A stretch of DNA of 64,000 nucleotides from Cristatella mucedo (GCA_009760855.2 WPIO01000007.1:11042001-11106000); one strand, 5' to 3'; counted from the first letter of the stretch, positions 22,550 to 34,429 are shown. Program-made: numbers and translations. The notes: generated by a model not told the origin, from the sequence alone.

Positions 22550-24150
22550 CCACATCTTCGGGAGATTCTCGAAACAAAGCAGAGGCTATCGATTAAGACA
22601 TTTATTAAACAGTGTTATCACGCCTACTTTGGATGCAAACTGGGAGATCAGGGTAAGACATGGGCACCGCATATGGTGCGCAAGCCATATGTAGAAAATT
22701 GGAGCCGATGGCTTAGAGGTCAAAGAGAAAATGCATGCCATTTGTAATACCGATGATTTAAAGAGAACAAACTGACCATATTTCGGACTGTTATTTTCCG
22801 CAACACTAACTCGCAGGGCTTCAGCAAGAAGAATCAGCATTGAATATCCAAATCTGCTGTCGGTGATGCGACGTGAACCGCACACCCTAAAGGCGGGAGT
22901 TCCGGTTCTAACTGCTACACTTGATGATATATTTATTGACTGACAGTGATTCGAGTTAGACTAAAGGTGATGCTGATGACAATTACGGTGCATTTGATGG
23001 TCCAACACCTAAACAAATGTAGAAATCTGATCTTGATAGCTTAGTGTCAGACCTTGACCTGCCCAAAGAGTAGGCTTAACTAGTCGGTTCTAGATTAAAA
23101 GAGGCGAATTTTATTACGATGGGTAATACATTTTTGTGGTCTAGACATCATGAAAAAGAATTTCTTCCGTACTTTTCAGCGAAGGATTCGCAAGTCTATT
23201 GAAGCATTATCAAAGGTCTGGTTAACCAAATGGAAAAGTGCTATGATCCAACTGATTGGTGGCATTTCATTGATTCGTCGAACCGCAAGTTTAAAGGGAG
23301 TTTTACTGTGAAAGGAAAGCGAACTTTCCTCTTTACCGGCTGCATATTCTGTACTACACGAAAGAGACGAAAACATGAAATACTCTTCGGTGAAATTAAA
23401 TATGAACAGTGCCAGATATGCGGCGATTTAAAGGTCACTGCCCATCTGCTTGGTCTTCAAAGAGGCTGCACAAAATGTTCGTGCTTTCTATGTCTTTTAT
23501 GTCTATTGGATAGTCGCGCTGATGTTCTTTAACTACCGAAAGAAAGACTGGTCTAGCACGAACATATTTTGTGCCTGAGATTGACAACATCCGAAAGCCT
23601 CCTCTTATCGAAAGCAAACAATGCTACTTAATCCCTTGTACATCAAGCTTGGACGAATAAAAAATTAGGCTGATGCTCTGAACCAAGACGCTGATACCTT
23701 TATGTACCTAAAAGAAAGGTTATCTTAAATTAGCGAGCCAAAGATCAAAGCTGGGATTTTTGTTGGTTCACAAATCAGAGAATTATTAAAAGACATAAAG
23801 TGTACATCAAAAACGACGGGGTTAGAGTTGCAGCTATGGAATTGGTTGAAGTCAGTGGTAGAGAACTTTCTCGGTAACCACGAGTGTGCTGACTGCACGC
23901 GAATCGTTGAGACTGCGCGAGAACTGTTGAGACTGCCCGCGAATCGTTGAGACTGCACGAGAATCGTTGAGACTACGCGAGAAACGTTGTGACTTCACGC
24001 GAATTGTTGAGACTACGCGAGACTTGTTGAGACTTCGCGCGAATCGTTGAGACTACGCGAGAATCATTGAGACTCTGATCCAACGCTACGCGGCACTTGG
24101 CAGCAGCTTGAGGAGCATGAGCCTGAAGTGCCACACTGCACACAGCTTCT
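22550..24150 (+). pseudogene. decayed intronless copy of a multi-copy uncharacterised protein family
   Basis: I recognise this family from memory as recurrent, often transposon-like, in cnidarian and arthropod gene sets; its function is unknown to me. Matching blocks in order: SIKTFIKQCYHAYFGCKLGD at 22589 with WAPHMV, IPMI-REQTDHISDCYF near 22750, IEYPNLLS and EPH near 22840, SDLDLPKE near 23045, LVGSRLKEANF, HHEKEFLPYFS near 23155, TDWWHFIDSSNRKFKG near 23250, QICGDLKVTAHLLGLQRGCT then CFLC and LDSRAD (23410-23520), NPLYIKLGR near 23630, ISEPKIKAGIFVGSQIRELL near 23735, VENFLGNH near 23860, and MSLKCH near 24115. At least ten stops and three frameshifts separate them. An ATG-initiated 100-codon frame survives at 23230-23532. 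A minisatellite splits the 3' part. Confidence 0.8.
23892..24071 (+). repeat. 20 bp minisatellite, nine units
   Basis: Nine consecutive 20 bp units with the form ACTNCNCGCGAATCGTTGAG. From unit 5 on, two unit types alternate (ACTACGCGAGA.. and ACTTC.CGCGAA..), giving a 40 bp higher-order period. The first units overlap pseudogene codons RIVETARELL, so the array probably grew from that coding sequence. Confidence 0.93.
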
Positions 24151-24439
24151 GAGCATAGCAGAAATTACGGGAAGAGGCACTTTAAAATCATGTGACTACG
24201 AGAAGAAAGACTTAGGTTAAATTGTACATAACTTGGATGATATTGTTAGGGAATAATTTCAAAACCTTTTTTGAAAACGCTTGTGAAAGTATTTTAAAAT
24301 AAAAAAAAATTCAAATTGTGAAAAATCCCGGAATGCTGGATTAAAACGATATACAGATTCTGAAAGACCAATTCAAAAAGTACTCGAGTCACCTATTAGA
24401 TTGAAAAAGCTAAAGAAAAATTTTCTTTTGCATGCGAGT

Positions 24440-24570
24440 ATAATTAGGTTTCATAGCACCAAACGATAACTTGATCTTTATTTAGGTGCTTCACATACTT
24501 CATGTATGCCCCTGGGCTCTAGCCACGGCCTCAGTAATCAAAGGCTAGCACCTTAACCCACGCCTTGAGA
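24440..24570 (-). mobile_element. SINE-A copy, diverged
   Basis: TTCATAGCACC, CTTTATTTAGGTGCTTCACA, TGGGCTCTAGCC and GGCTAGCACCTTAACCC in the right order on the minus strand. Confidence 0.68.
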
Positions 24571-25369
24571 TCATAATATCTTTATTGTATTTTAAATTCA
24601 AAGCTAGAATAAATATTTTTATATTTTCAAAACTAACAATGCAACATAATGATATTTATTGTAATTGGAAAAATATTTTTCATTGTCATCGAAGCAAAAG
24701 TTTTAAAATCGCGTCTTCCAAAAGCACTGCACTGAGTTATGCAGTCAGCGATCCACACAATGCGATCTAACTCAGGACACTGGAAGTGCTTTTAAAAGTG
24801 AAAAAACTAAAATGCTCCATAGGAATCGCAATAATATAGACATTATTCATTTGGGCGATACAATATATTGATATTTTTAAGGCATCCACTGCAACATATT
24901 TTCACCCAAAAAATAAACGTATTGTTCCATAAATATATTCTTCGAAGGCCTGCCTCAATCCCTCGGCCAAACTGGTTTTAGGAAATATGATCGACATATT
25001 AAAGCCCAATTCAAAATTCTCCATTGTTCATTTTTAATTCAATTACAATATGATTACCCATTTTACCCAGAATACCCAATTTTCACACATTCTCCCTTAA
25101 TAAGTTAATTGTATTGCACGCTAGGAGAACCGAATCTCTATCAGGGCCCTTTACAATCGCTGGAAGGCAATAAATCAGATGTTGGCGACATGTTTAGACA
25201 GGCACGCAAGAACACACACTCAAACACTCTAAGCTACTCGTTATTATGACACTGGTTAGTAACAGCCGCGGAATAATGCTCAGGGAAGCACCCAAAACAC
25301 ACAGGAACAACAAAAGATGGTGAGTTTTATTGTTGAAGCAGAGAAAGCTGAGGAGAGCAGATTCGGCTT
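24571..25369. other. unassigned AT-rich stretch
   Basis: AT-rich, no long frame, no recognised repeat. Confidence 0.45.
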
Positions 25370-25756
25370 TAGCTGAGATTTAAATTATGCTTAGGCGATG
25401 CAGGCGGTGGCTGCAGAAGCAATATCCAGACTCTCGATGCATGCGAACTGATGGCCTGCTCACCGAATGATTTCATATTAGTGCGATGGATGACTGAGAG
25501 CCAAGCGGAGTGAGGAGCGAGTTGCGAGAGCACACGGAACGAGCCAGCAGGTTGGGTGGATCCGTATGCTCGAGCAAGGAAGTAAAGAGCCCGCGAGGCT
25601 ATAGAGAGGATTTCAAAGTTGACTTGAATCTCGATACACGGCCAGTGAAGCTCAGACAGAAGCTCTGTATTGCTGCAGTAGCTGTGTGCACTGCTGAAGT
25701 AGCTACGCCGTTGCCGACAGACAAGATGAGCTGCCGTGCTGTGCACAATTGTTAGG
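25370..25756 (-). mobile_element. LINE-A-like C-terminal fragment
   Basis: A 132-codon minus-strand frame reads HSTAAHLVCRQRRSY, LLSELHWPCIEIQVNFEILS and NMKSFGEQAISSHASRVW. These align with the LINE-A C-terminal region, with a small inserted repeat (CSNTELLSELHW). No tail is present. Confidence 0.75.
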
Positions 25757-26539
25757 GCACTAGCCAAGAAACCAGAATAAATGAAATCTCAGTCATCTGG
25801 GCACGATCACAAACGCGTGGCTTGATTCGAGTACAATACAGACCTAAGTTTTGGAACTTTGAATACTGTGTATAAAGATGTGTCCAAGTAAATAGAGTAA
25901 GAACTATGCGAAATACACAACGACCACGAAGACGAATTTTGAGAAACCCGGCTAAATGCATTATTATTACAAGTATATTCTTATCATTACCCTACTAGAG
26001 ATGGTAGTTGTTATGAAAATTTGTTCCTTCCTTTCCGGCATCGTATTTGATTGAACATGAGTTTGGTGCAGCCGTCTGGCAACTGTACAGGTAAAGCTGA
26101 TCTACCCCAAATTGCTGACTTGGTTATGACAGACATTGTGAATCCAACCAGACATTACGAATCTGCTGCTTTTTCAGCAAGCAGATCCTTCATGTTAAGA
26201 ACCTAGTCTGAAATTAAATCCATGCACACAACTTTATTAAATTTTAACAAAACTACTATGCATAAAAATGATTAAATTACTTGCAAATTGCAATCATTAG
26301 AAGTTTAGTTTGTCATCATTTACATTCATTAATGCGTGGGTCACTGGCCTATATTCAAAGTTTTAATATTATTATTAGTAGTAGTAGCTTAAAACGACAG
26401 CAAGGGACTACTCTCCACCATACCTGTAGTCTCCAAACATTTGTTGTCCACTACAGCTTGTTTGTCCTAAAGTTATCAGTAGGGCCCTCTAATTTATCTT
26501 AAATACGCTGTATTCTATAAAAATGTATTGAGACTTTAA
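25757..26539. other. unassigned stretch
   Basis: Nothing recognised. Confidence 0.45.
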
Positions 26540-26665
26540 AATAATAATAATTAAAGCACCCTCGGAGAACTCAATCTTTTTCTAGACACTTTACATTGCT
26601 TTAAAGTAAGAAAAATCGTATAGTTAGCGGTAGTATGCTCAATGAACGACAAGTGTAACAAGTTA
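26540..26665 (-). mobile_element. LINE-A 3' tail
   Basis: AAT tail, stem-loop (CACCCTCGGAGAACTCAATC, TTCTAGACACTTT) and about 60 bp of 3' UTR, antisense. Confidence 0.8.
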
Positions 26666-26762
26666 CCTTTCGCTTATGTAAAAAGAGCAGTATCATTCTT
26701 ATAGTTGCCATTTTTACACACAATCACACTGCTTGGTGTGAAAGTGAATGCAGTTCGTGGAT

Positions 26763-26912
26763 AGCTGGTTTGGTCTATCGGTTAAGGTGCTCGCCCCGAC
26801 CAAGGTCTGACTGAGGTCGTGGGCTCGAGCCCCGAGGCACATGTGAAGTGCCTGAATAGAGATTAAGTTCTCTTGTGGCGCTATATAAATGAATTATATA
26901 TATATATATATG
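26763..26912 (+). mobile_element. SINE-A, tRNA-like head with LINE-A-type tail
   Basis: Head: TGGTCTATCGGTTAAGGTGC (A box-like, 26771-26790) and GGGCTCGAGCCCC (B box-like, 26821-26833). Tail: GAAGTGCCTGAATAGAGATT, AAGTTCTCTTGTGGCGCTAT, then an AT run. The tail repeats the LINE-A stem-loop (GTGCC with GGCGC), consistent with use of a LINE-A-type reverse transcriptase. Confidence 0.82.
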
Positions 26913-28098
26913 TAACTTCGTCTGTGATGGTAGCACATAGCCAATGCCGGCAATACACAGCTTCCAGCACATTTCATTGCAACTGTACTACAGCCAGTAT
27001 ACAAGGTCGTGACGATATCGAGTATTTGCTCATGAGCATGAGAATTAGGGAAAATCCATGCTTACCAACTCCTCGAAAGCCCAGTTCGCAGGACTTCGGA
27101 TACCGTTGGCGTAGCAAACCGGTTACTGTATTTCCTGCTGTCCCGGAAAGTCGCTTTCCCTCAAGAATGAGCCTTCCGAACGTTGGCTGCTACACATGCT
27201 TTTCATGAGCACTTTTCGTCGCTAGGTAAGTCACGTGTGCACACACGCATGTTCCGTGTTCAACGTGGCAGGCTTTATTCTGCGTGCTGATCTGTGGCCC
27301 TGTGGCTAAGATCTGTCGGAAGCAGGTTTCTTCCCCAATTGGCTTACTATAATTATAGTCGTCAATGCTTCGTGCTCTTTAAAAGCTTTTATAAGCGGAG
27401 CGTGAGCCAAAAGGTGACTCTTAAGAACTCAAAATCGGCGCCGCAGTGACACGCCTCGCGATTCTGAACTTGAAGCTACTACCAGTGACTTTAAACTCTA
27501 GCCCGCCTAATAATGGCAATAACGGGCCGACTCATGAACAGAGCGATTTTGTACAACCCGATACATGTAGGACTTCCAACTTCGACTTCGGTTCACGGTC
27601 TGCAGGTCGGGATCTTGACGCCGAGCCAAGCTGCTGCTGTAAGCGTGTTAACGAGTCTGTCTAAAGTCGCGTGGACATCGCGGCCATTTCATCACTGATC
27701 TCTAGCTCAAAGTCGATGGCCAAGCTCAAAGCTAATGATCGCGGAGCATTTCATTGCTTCGCTTGTACCAAAGGAGTCTAGGCGCGATTCGCATATTATT
27801 AGAATTAAGATACGGGCTTCGCACCCGTGGCTTTGATATTTGAGAAGCTGTATAATCATACGATATTCTGAGTACTTGGTACGGTGATAGCAGATCTTCC
27901 ACCTCGGAGCTGGAGATCTCGTGGTAGGCCATTCAAGTAGACATATGAAGTACGAGCTAGTGTATTTAGCTACTTTACTGATGCAGTTTAATATTAATGT
28001 TTAATATTAATATTTCAAATTAATATTAACAATTAATATTAAAATTGGTCAGCCTGCGTACCTGCATGTGCTGGCGTATGTTAACCTAGTCGTTGGTC
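26913..28098. other. unassigned stretch
   Basis: Nothing recognised except the palindrome cluster at 27985-28045. Confidence 0.45.
27985..28045. repeat. cluster of TTAATATTAA palindromes
   Basis: Four near-identical copies of the 10 bp palindrome TTAATATTAA or TTTAATATTAAT within about 60 bp, spaced 13-20 bp apart, next to an (AAT)n LINE tail. Confidence 0.75.
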
Positions 28099-28289
28099 AT
28101 AATAATAATAATAATAATAATCATAATAATAATAATGCACTTGATAAAGCGCCCTCACAGAAATCAATCTCTTTCTAGGCGCTTTGCATTTGCTACAAGG
28201 GGAAACGCGATTGAATAGTGAGTAATATGTTGCTTGATAAACAACATGAATAACATGGTTCGGAGTGACATGCACAGGGTCAGCATGCA
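28099..28289 (-). mobile_element. LINE-A 3' UTR and tail, short copy
   Basis: AAT run (28099-28136), stem-loop and UTR, ending at GTCAGCATGCAA. The 5' end lies at the same element position as the nested copy at 11893. Confidence 0.85.
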
Positions 28290-28559
28290 ACATGCATGGC
28301 AGCTGTAAAAATCAAAACTATTTTGACAGAAAACCTAAACAGCCTCAAGCTAAACTAAAATTAATGTCCTGGCTAAATGGTCCCTGGTTTATAAGTTCAG
28401 ATCACAGCAGCACAATAGAAGAAAGTCCTAAGATCGTACAAGCTATTTCGTTATATACAGAAGATTTTTACCAGTGGTATCTGACCGGCTCCTCGAATTT
28501 TCGTCCTTCGGGACATTTGAGGGTAAGGGGCAAAGTCACAGTATACTGTTAGGAGTTAT

Positions 28560-30512
28560 TAATAATAATAATAATAATAATAATGTTCTTGATAAAGCGC
28601 CCTCAGAGAACTCGACCTCTTTCTAGGCGCTTTGCATTTGCTGCTAAGGGAAATGCAATTAAATGGTAAGTAAAATCATGCTTGAAAAACAAACAAAATG
28701 AATAACATGGTTAGAGGTGACATGCACAGGGTCAGCATGGAAATGTGGTTAGTGGCAGCATGCACAGTGTCAGCACGCTTAAGCACGTGAAGGACGAATC
28801 ACAGGACCCACTAAATGCTATCCTAAATAGGTGTATTTTAAGTTCCTTTTAAATGTGGTCAGGTCAGGGGATGTTCTGACGCAGGTCGGGAGGGAGTTCC
28901 AGGCTTTGGGAGCATACGAACTAAATGCACGGTCTCCAAAGGATTTGAGGTTTGTACGAGGTATTTGTAGACTGTTGGATTCCGAAAAGCGGGTGGTACG
29001 ATGCTTGGCCTGATGGGGGAGTATGTCGGAGAGATAGGCTGGAGCCTTAGAATGAAGGAACCTAAAAGTGAGCGACAAAACCTTGAAGTCAATCCGTTGC
29101 TTGACTGGTAGCCAGTGCAGGTTGGCGAGAAGTGGAGTAATGTGGCAACTGCGACGCTCACGACAGACAAGCCTAGCTGCAGAGTTTTGCACCAGCTGCA
29201 ATCGCCTGATCGCACATGCTGGTAGCCCAGTAAGCAGTGAGTTGCAGAAGTCCAGACCGGATGTCACGAATACATGGACCAACTTAGACGTGGAATCCTT
29301 TTCTAAACAAGCCCGAATTTTAGCTATGTTATGAAGCTGAAAATAGGCAGATTTGACCGTGGAGCTGATATGGTCGTCTAACGAGAGGTCGCTTTGGAAT
29401 ATGACACCTAAATTTCGAGCTGATTCGACAGGAGATATGCTGGCAGAGCCAATTTTGAGCGTCAGCCTTTCCAATTTGTGAATCACACTGGGTTTGCCCA
29501 TAACTAGCAAGTTAGTTTGATCATCGTTTAGTTTTAGAAAATTCGCTGCCATCCATGTGCGGATGTCATCAATACATGCAGCAAGTGAGTTTAGAGAATT
29601 TGAGGTGCTCGAAGGATGGGAGGGATCAAAGCAAAATTACAACTGAGTGTCATCCGCATAGAAGTGAAAGCCTTGATTGTGCTTGGCAATCACATCAGCA
29701 AGAGGCAGAGTATAAACTGTGAAAAGAACCGGACCTAGCACGGAGCCCTGAGGTACTCCATATTTCAGAGGTACTTCAGATCATCTTTGTCCATTCACGT
29801 CAATACTCTGGAGTCTCCCACTGAGCTAGGACCTGAACCACTGCAAAGCAGTGCCAGTGATGCCCAGGCGAGATGAGAGGCGCTGTAGAAGAACTTGGTG
29901 ATTGATAGTATCAAAAGCTGCCGAAAGATCGAGCAAAATAAGCAGAGACACACTACCCATGTCTGCATTCCTAAGTAGGTCGTCGTATACCCTAAGCAAT
30001 GCTGACTCTGTGGAGTGATTAGCTCTAAAGCCAGACTGGAACTTACTAGCAAGGTGTGAGGTTTCGATATATGAGTTCAGCTGGTCTGCCACGACCCGTT
30101 CCAGTGTCTTTGATAGAAATGGTAGAAGGGAGACTGGGCGGTAGTTGCTCAAGTTCTCTTGGTCTAGTGTTGCTTTCTTGAGGAGAGGCCTGACTACAGC
30201 TTTTTTGAAAGGTACTGGGACATGACCTGAGGCTAATGACATTTTAATTATGTTAGTTATGCATGGCAGCAGCAGATAAATGCAACGTTGGAGCAGGACA
30301 GTGGGAATAGGGTCCAGAGGACTTGTTGTCTTCTTTGATTGCGATACGAACTTTGGGACTAGATCACTAGTCACCTGCTTAAATGCTGACATTCAGGTGC
30401 TGCCAGGAACCGAGGAACAGCATTCAGTGGGGAGGCTGTCATCGCAGGGATGGATCCCTGATCTTGTCTATCTTCTGCACAAAGAATCGAGAGAAGCGAT
30501 CGGCTAGATCCT
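28560..30512 (-). mobile_element. LINE-A, 5'-truncated copy with long open frames
   Basis: This copy starts inside the reverse transcriptase N-terminus (30512) and runs to the stem-loop and AAT tail near 28560-28640. The RT frame 30392-29826 keeps the motif A aspartate (LLDLSAAFDTINH). The C-terminal frame 29552-28818 (244 codons) runs from FLKLNDDQTNLLVMGKPS through LSDILPHQAKHRTTRF and KAWNSLPTCVRTSPDL. Breaks are TAG for the Tyr of FRSYLSG near 29826 and TAA for the Tyr after ADDTQL near 29660. The second stop is shared with the copy at 50.27 kb. Confidence 0.92.
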
Positions 30513-32147
30513 AGAGTTATCCTAGCTACCTGAACCTGCACGAAACTAAACTTAAACTGACAAGTTCATCATCAGAAAAGCATTGCAACACAATCCTTAT
30601 AGTCAGCTTAACTACAAAAAATGTTGTAGCCCTTAAGACTTTAATCGGAAAATCATTTTGGGACTCAGGCTCACTACCACGCCTAAACTCAGAGCACAAT
30701 CTTGATATCCCTCTATCTAGTCACTGCTGTCTAAATACTCCACAGCAAGTACCCAAGGCAGCAAACTTGTATGGACAGGCGTGGCAGGTAATTTTGAGTT
30801 ATATGTGCTATTACTCTTCATAAGGCTCAAGAATTCCCTTTGGCGATGACGGCATGAATAAAAATGCTCTTTGCGAGCAACTCAAGATGGTTCAAATCAT
30901 GCAGCGAAGAGGAAGTAATTAACAGAAGAGATTCGAAAAGTCTGTTCGTATTTTGCAGAGATAACTCTGTAGTAGGCATACGTAACTTGGAGAATGAATC
31001 TCTGCCTCTGAACTACAACTAATTCACATAGTGAGTACAAAACTGAACAAAAATTATTAATTATTTAAAGGTGGCTACAGTAGATATATTTGTCACTATC
31101 ATTTTCTTCAGCAGCTTTTATTATTCTGGCTTACTTTGCAGCCACGAGTGCTCCAGGACAGTTCGTCGCCGGCTGCAATCTACAGAATGATGGCAGAATT
31201 TGCAATCGTCATACAATTTAGACGCCAAAAACTCGTATGGAAACTCAAAAAATAAATTTCCATGCCTTATATAACTGCAGACACCCGCTTACTTTTTGGC
31301 AGGGCCTTGCACACTTTAAGCAGAGCTTAGTACCATTAAAAAGCAGGCTCGCAGCGTTCCAGCCGTTGCAAACGAGGTCTAAAATAGACACGAAGGGCCA
31401 TCATTTGTTCGTCAGCCATTCTTTCCGACGCCGTTTGTCGGTCTGCCGACGGTACGACTATGTGCACAGAGCAGCGGCGCGGACTCGATCTCGACGGTAG
31501 CCGCTTGCTTTTGCCGAAATAGGAGAGAGTGCAAGCGGTGCGTAATGGTTGTATTTCTGAAAATTCTGACCGGGGTCCGCCAAAATAAATTCACCGCTCA
31601 GCGAAGAAAATCCACGCTCCTAACCGAAAAACCGCGAAAAGATTTTCCTGAAAGCGAGGCTTCCGTGTGCGGAAATCGAGATGATTCACAGAGGCCGCGG
31701 GCAGATCGCGTGGGTCGTGCTGTGGCCACCAAGCTGCCAAGCGCTGCGAATTTGCACACATTTGAAGGAGCGACTTGCATGGGGCTGTCAATATATTGAT
31801 GTGGAGAGCCGGATGTGGGACAGCTGGGCCAAGCCTACCCGTTCACCAACGGCCCGATGGAAGTCAAGCGACTTTGCTCGCGGCAGTTCGGCGAAGTGGT
31901 CTACGCGTTCAAACGTGCGCCGCATCAGATTTTTTGTCATCCAGAGCTAGCTTCTTGAACCGTGGACGCTGGTCTTCGCGAACAATGCATCCGGTAGCTG
32001 ACGAGTGGAGACATTACCCGGCGTAGGTCGAAAGAGCCCGCGTCATTCCAAGTCCTCTTCATTTATGTGGTTTCAGCTGCCTCTCCAAGCAATATCGGCT
32101 CAGACCGGTACCGCGGTAGGCAGCTACCCCCGCTATTTACAACAAAG
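30513..32147. other. unassigned stretch with a GC-richer centre
   Basis: The segment 31400-32060 is GC-richer, with several short overlapping frames (87 and 89 codons on plus). No domain recognised. Confidence 0.4.
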
Positions 32148-32190
32148 ACTGGCTGATTTAGCAGCCTCATTTACGTATATCAGCTGAAGA
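32148..32190 (-). mobile_element. SINE-B tail only
   Basis: GGCTGATTTAGCAGCCTCAT TTACGTATA matches the antisense SINE-B 3' end. No head was found. Confidence 0.5.
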
Positions 32191-32574
32191 GCTTTGACTG
32201 CTTGGCCTGTGTTCAAGCCACAGGAAATAAAGGTCATTTCACGTTGACGGTTCAACAAATGTTATCGAATTGTGTGGGTCAGCAGGTGCAAAATTCCGGA
32301 GTCGCAAATAATAATAAAAACTACTATTATTGCTATACACTGCTAAGGTACCCCGAGAGAAGTACTCATTTCGTGGCACTTCACATAGAATTGAGAGGAA
32401 GCATATAAACGGAAGGCTGACTGCGTGCTCAAGTAGGCCAGCTTGGTACTCTGCACTTCAGCCTCCTGCGTCATTTACGGGTGAGGAGTCCTGCCGAGTT
32501 CTTGCTGGCGTAGCGACTCGTGGCAGGACCGGGTAGAATGAAAGATTTTGGTCTTCGTAGCGATTTAGTTAATT

Positions 32575-32748
32575 AATAATATATTAGCATAATTCATCTG
32601 AATAACGCCCTGCGAGAGCGGCGGAATCTCTATCCAAGCGCTTCATGTATGCTTAACTTTTCGAGCCCTTGACCTCGGTCGTAAAGTTGATCCCCTTGAC
32701 CTCGTTCGCAAATGGCCGGCACCTTACCCCCTGGGCCAAGCCAGCGTA
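32575..32748 (-). mobile_element. SINE-A copy, long-head form
   Basis: Tail, TCGAGCCC segment, doubled GACCTCGGTC/GACCTCGTTC block and GCTGGCTTGGCCCAGGGGG (reverse strand). The same long-head layout is seen at 54990-55155 and 21815-21970. Confidence 0.78.
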
Positions 32749-32819
32749 GCATTGTCCATATTATTATTAACGCACTCCGCCTCCAACGACGTTTCGTGGT
32801 CAAAACGAGTGCAGCATGT

Positions 32820-33432
32820 GCTACTCGTAATATAGGCTCGTCTGTCGCGAGCGTCGCAGTAGCCACGCCGCGTCACTTCTCGCCGACCTTCACTAGCTCC
32901 CAGTCAAGCAACGCATCGACTTCGAGGTTGCGTCACTCACTTTCAGATGTCTTCATTCTTTGGCTTCAGTCTACCTATCAGACCTACTACCCCACCAGGC
33001 CAAGCATCGCAGCATCACTTTTCGGAATCTAATAATTAACCTCGTACAAACCTCAAATCCTTTGGAGACCTTGCCTTTAGTTCGTATGCTCCCAAAGCCT
33101 GGAACTCACTCCCGACTCGCGTCACGACATCTCCGGACTTGAACACATTTAAACAGAAACTAAAAACGCATATATTTATGACAGCATTTAGTGGTTCCTT
33201 GTGATTCGTCCTACATGTGCTTATGTGTGCTGACACTGTGTATGCCTAATTATACTTGCATGCTGGCCCTGTTCATGTCACCCTTAACTATGTTATTCTT
33301 TTTGTTTATTGAGCATTCTACTACTAACTATTCGATCGTGCTTCTCTTGCAGAAAATTTAAAGTGACTAGAAAGAGATTGAGTTCTCTGAGGGCGTTACA
33401 TCAAATATGTTATTATTAGTAGTAGTAGTAGT
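32820..33432 (+). mobile_element. LINE-A 3' copy
   Basis: It begins at the ARLVCRERRS-equivalent and runs through LHWLPVKQRI-, SDLLPHQAKHRSI- and AWNSLPTRVTTSPDL-like codons. The 3' UTR, stem-loop (AAAGTGAC, GGGCGTTAC) and a mixed ATT/AGT tail are present. Frames are broken near 33030. Confidence 0.88.
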
Positions 33433-34229
33433 ATAAGACCGCCTAAACAGATCGGATCGTGTACAATCAAGTACCGTACTCAGGACGCGAGGAAGTATAG
33501 TTTCCAAAAATAAGTAATCTCCATTCAGCTGCTGCAGTATTACAATGGTAAGCCAGGCTTCTCAAACGACGATAGAGTTAGGGTACGGTATTATACTAAA
33601 TTTCGCCTGCGACTATTTGGGTAGTAACACGCACACGCTTTGGTCTCCATTGTGTGTATGCCAGTATAGCTTTGGTCTTCAAAGTTTGTAGTGTACCCGT
33701 TCATTCATTAACGTTTGTTTGTCCTCAAAACTCTTAGAGCATATTCCACAAGTCGCCCTTCAGAAATATATATTTCAATTTTATTAAATAGCTACAACTA
33801 ATTTCGTCAACCGAATCTTTCTGGTGAAATAGAGCAGATCACCGCAGGCGAAACGGATGACTGACGCTATTTTGAAATTGCTCGCCAGAACTGGTTCTAG
33901 GTCCAACGCAAATCACCTGAGGCAGACAAACGATTGACTCTCAGCGTCTCACGAAGGTAGCAAGACAGGTAGAAGATAAGGTTCGCAATTTACAAGCCAC
34001 TATAACTGGTCTAGACTTAATCCACCTTTCAATAAGATGCTAGCGGAGGAAAGCAATTCAATAATGGAATGACAGCGTGGATGACTACAATGAACTCAAT
34101 GCTATGTTTAACCAACCGAGCCGTCCATTTCTAAAGCGCCTAGAGTAGTTTCGATAATTCCTCGATTAGGAATCACTCCGAAGCAAATTATAGCAATCTA
34201 TCTTTTGTCTTAAAAATACATTAACTAAT
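33433..34229. other. unassigned stretch
   Basis: Possibly decayed LINE sequence leading into the RT fragment at 34230, but no motif is readable. Confidence 0.35.
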
Positions 34230-34390
34230 CGCTTTCCATCAGCGATGTGAGCACAAACTGATGGGGGTACAACTGTGAAACACTTAGTCCTGGATCTGTC
34301 CACAGTATTTGACGATATTGACCACCGGATCCTTCAGGAGCGCTCGCCTACCTGCAGGCATCACTGGCTCAGTGCTAAATATGGGTTAAA
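34230..34390 (+). mobile_element. LINE reverse transcriptase fragment
   Basis: Codons read GTTVKHLVLDLSTVFDDIDH, the motif A region of a CR1/L2-type RT, around 34265-34335. The flanks are too decayed to assign to family A, B or C. Confidence 0.7.
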
Positions 34391-34429
34391 TTATTGTGCA
34401 CATTAGTGCCTCCATAAGGCCTCCTCTGA

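Noticed and set aside
22586-22885. 99-codon minus-strand frame
   Set aside because: Shadow of the plus-strand pseudogene; the family homology is on the plus strand.
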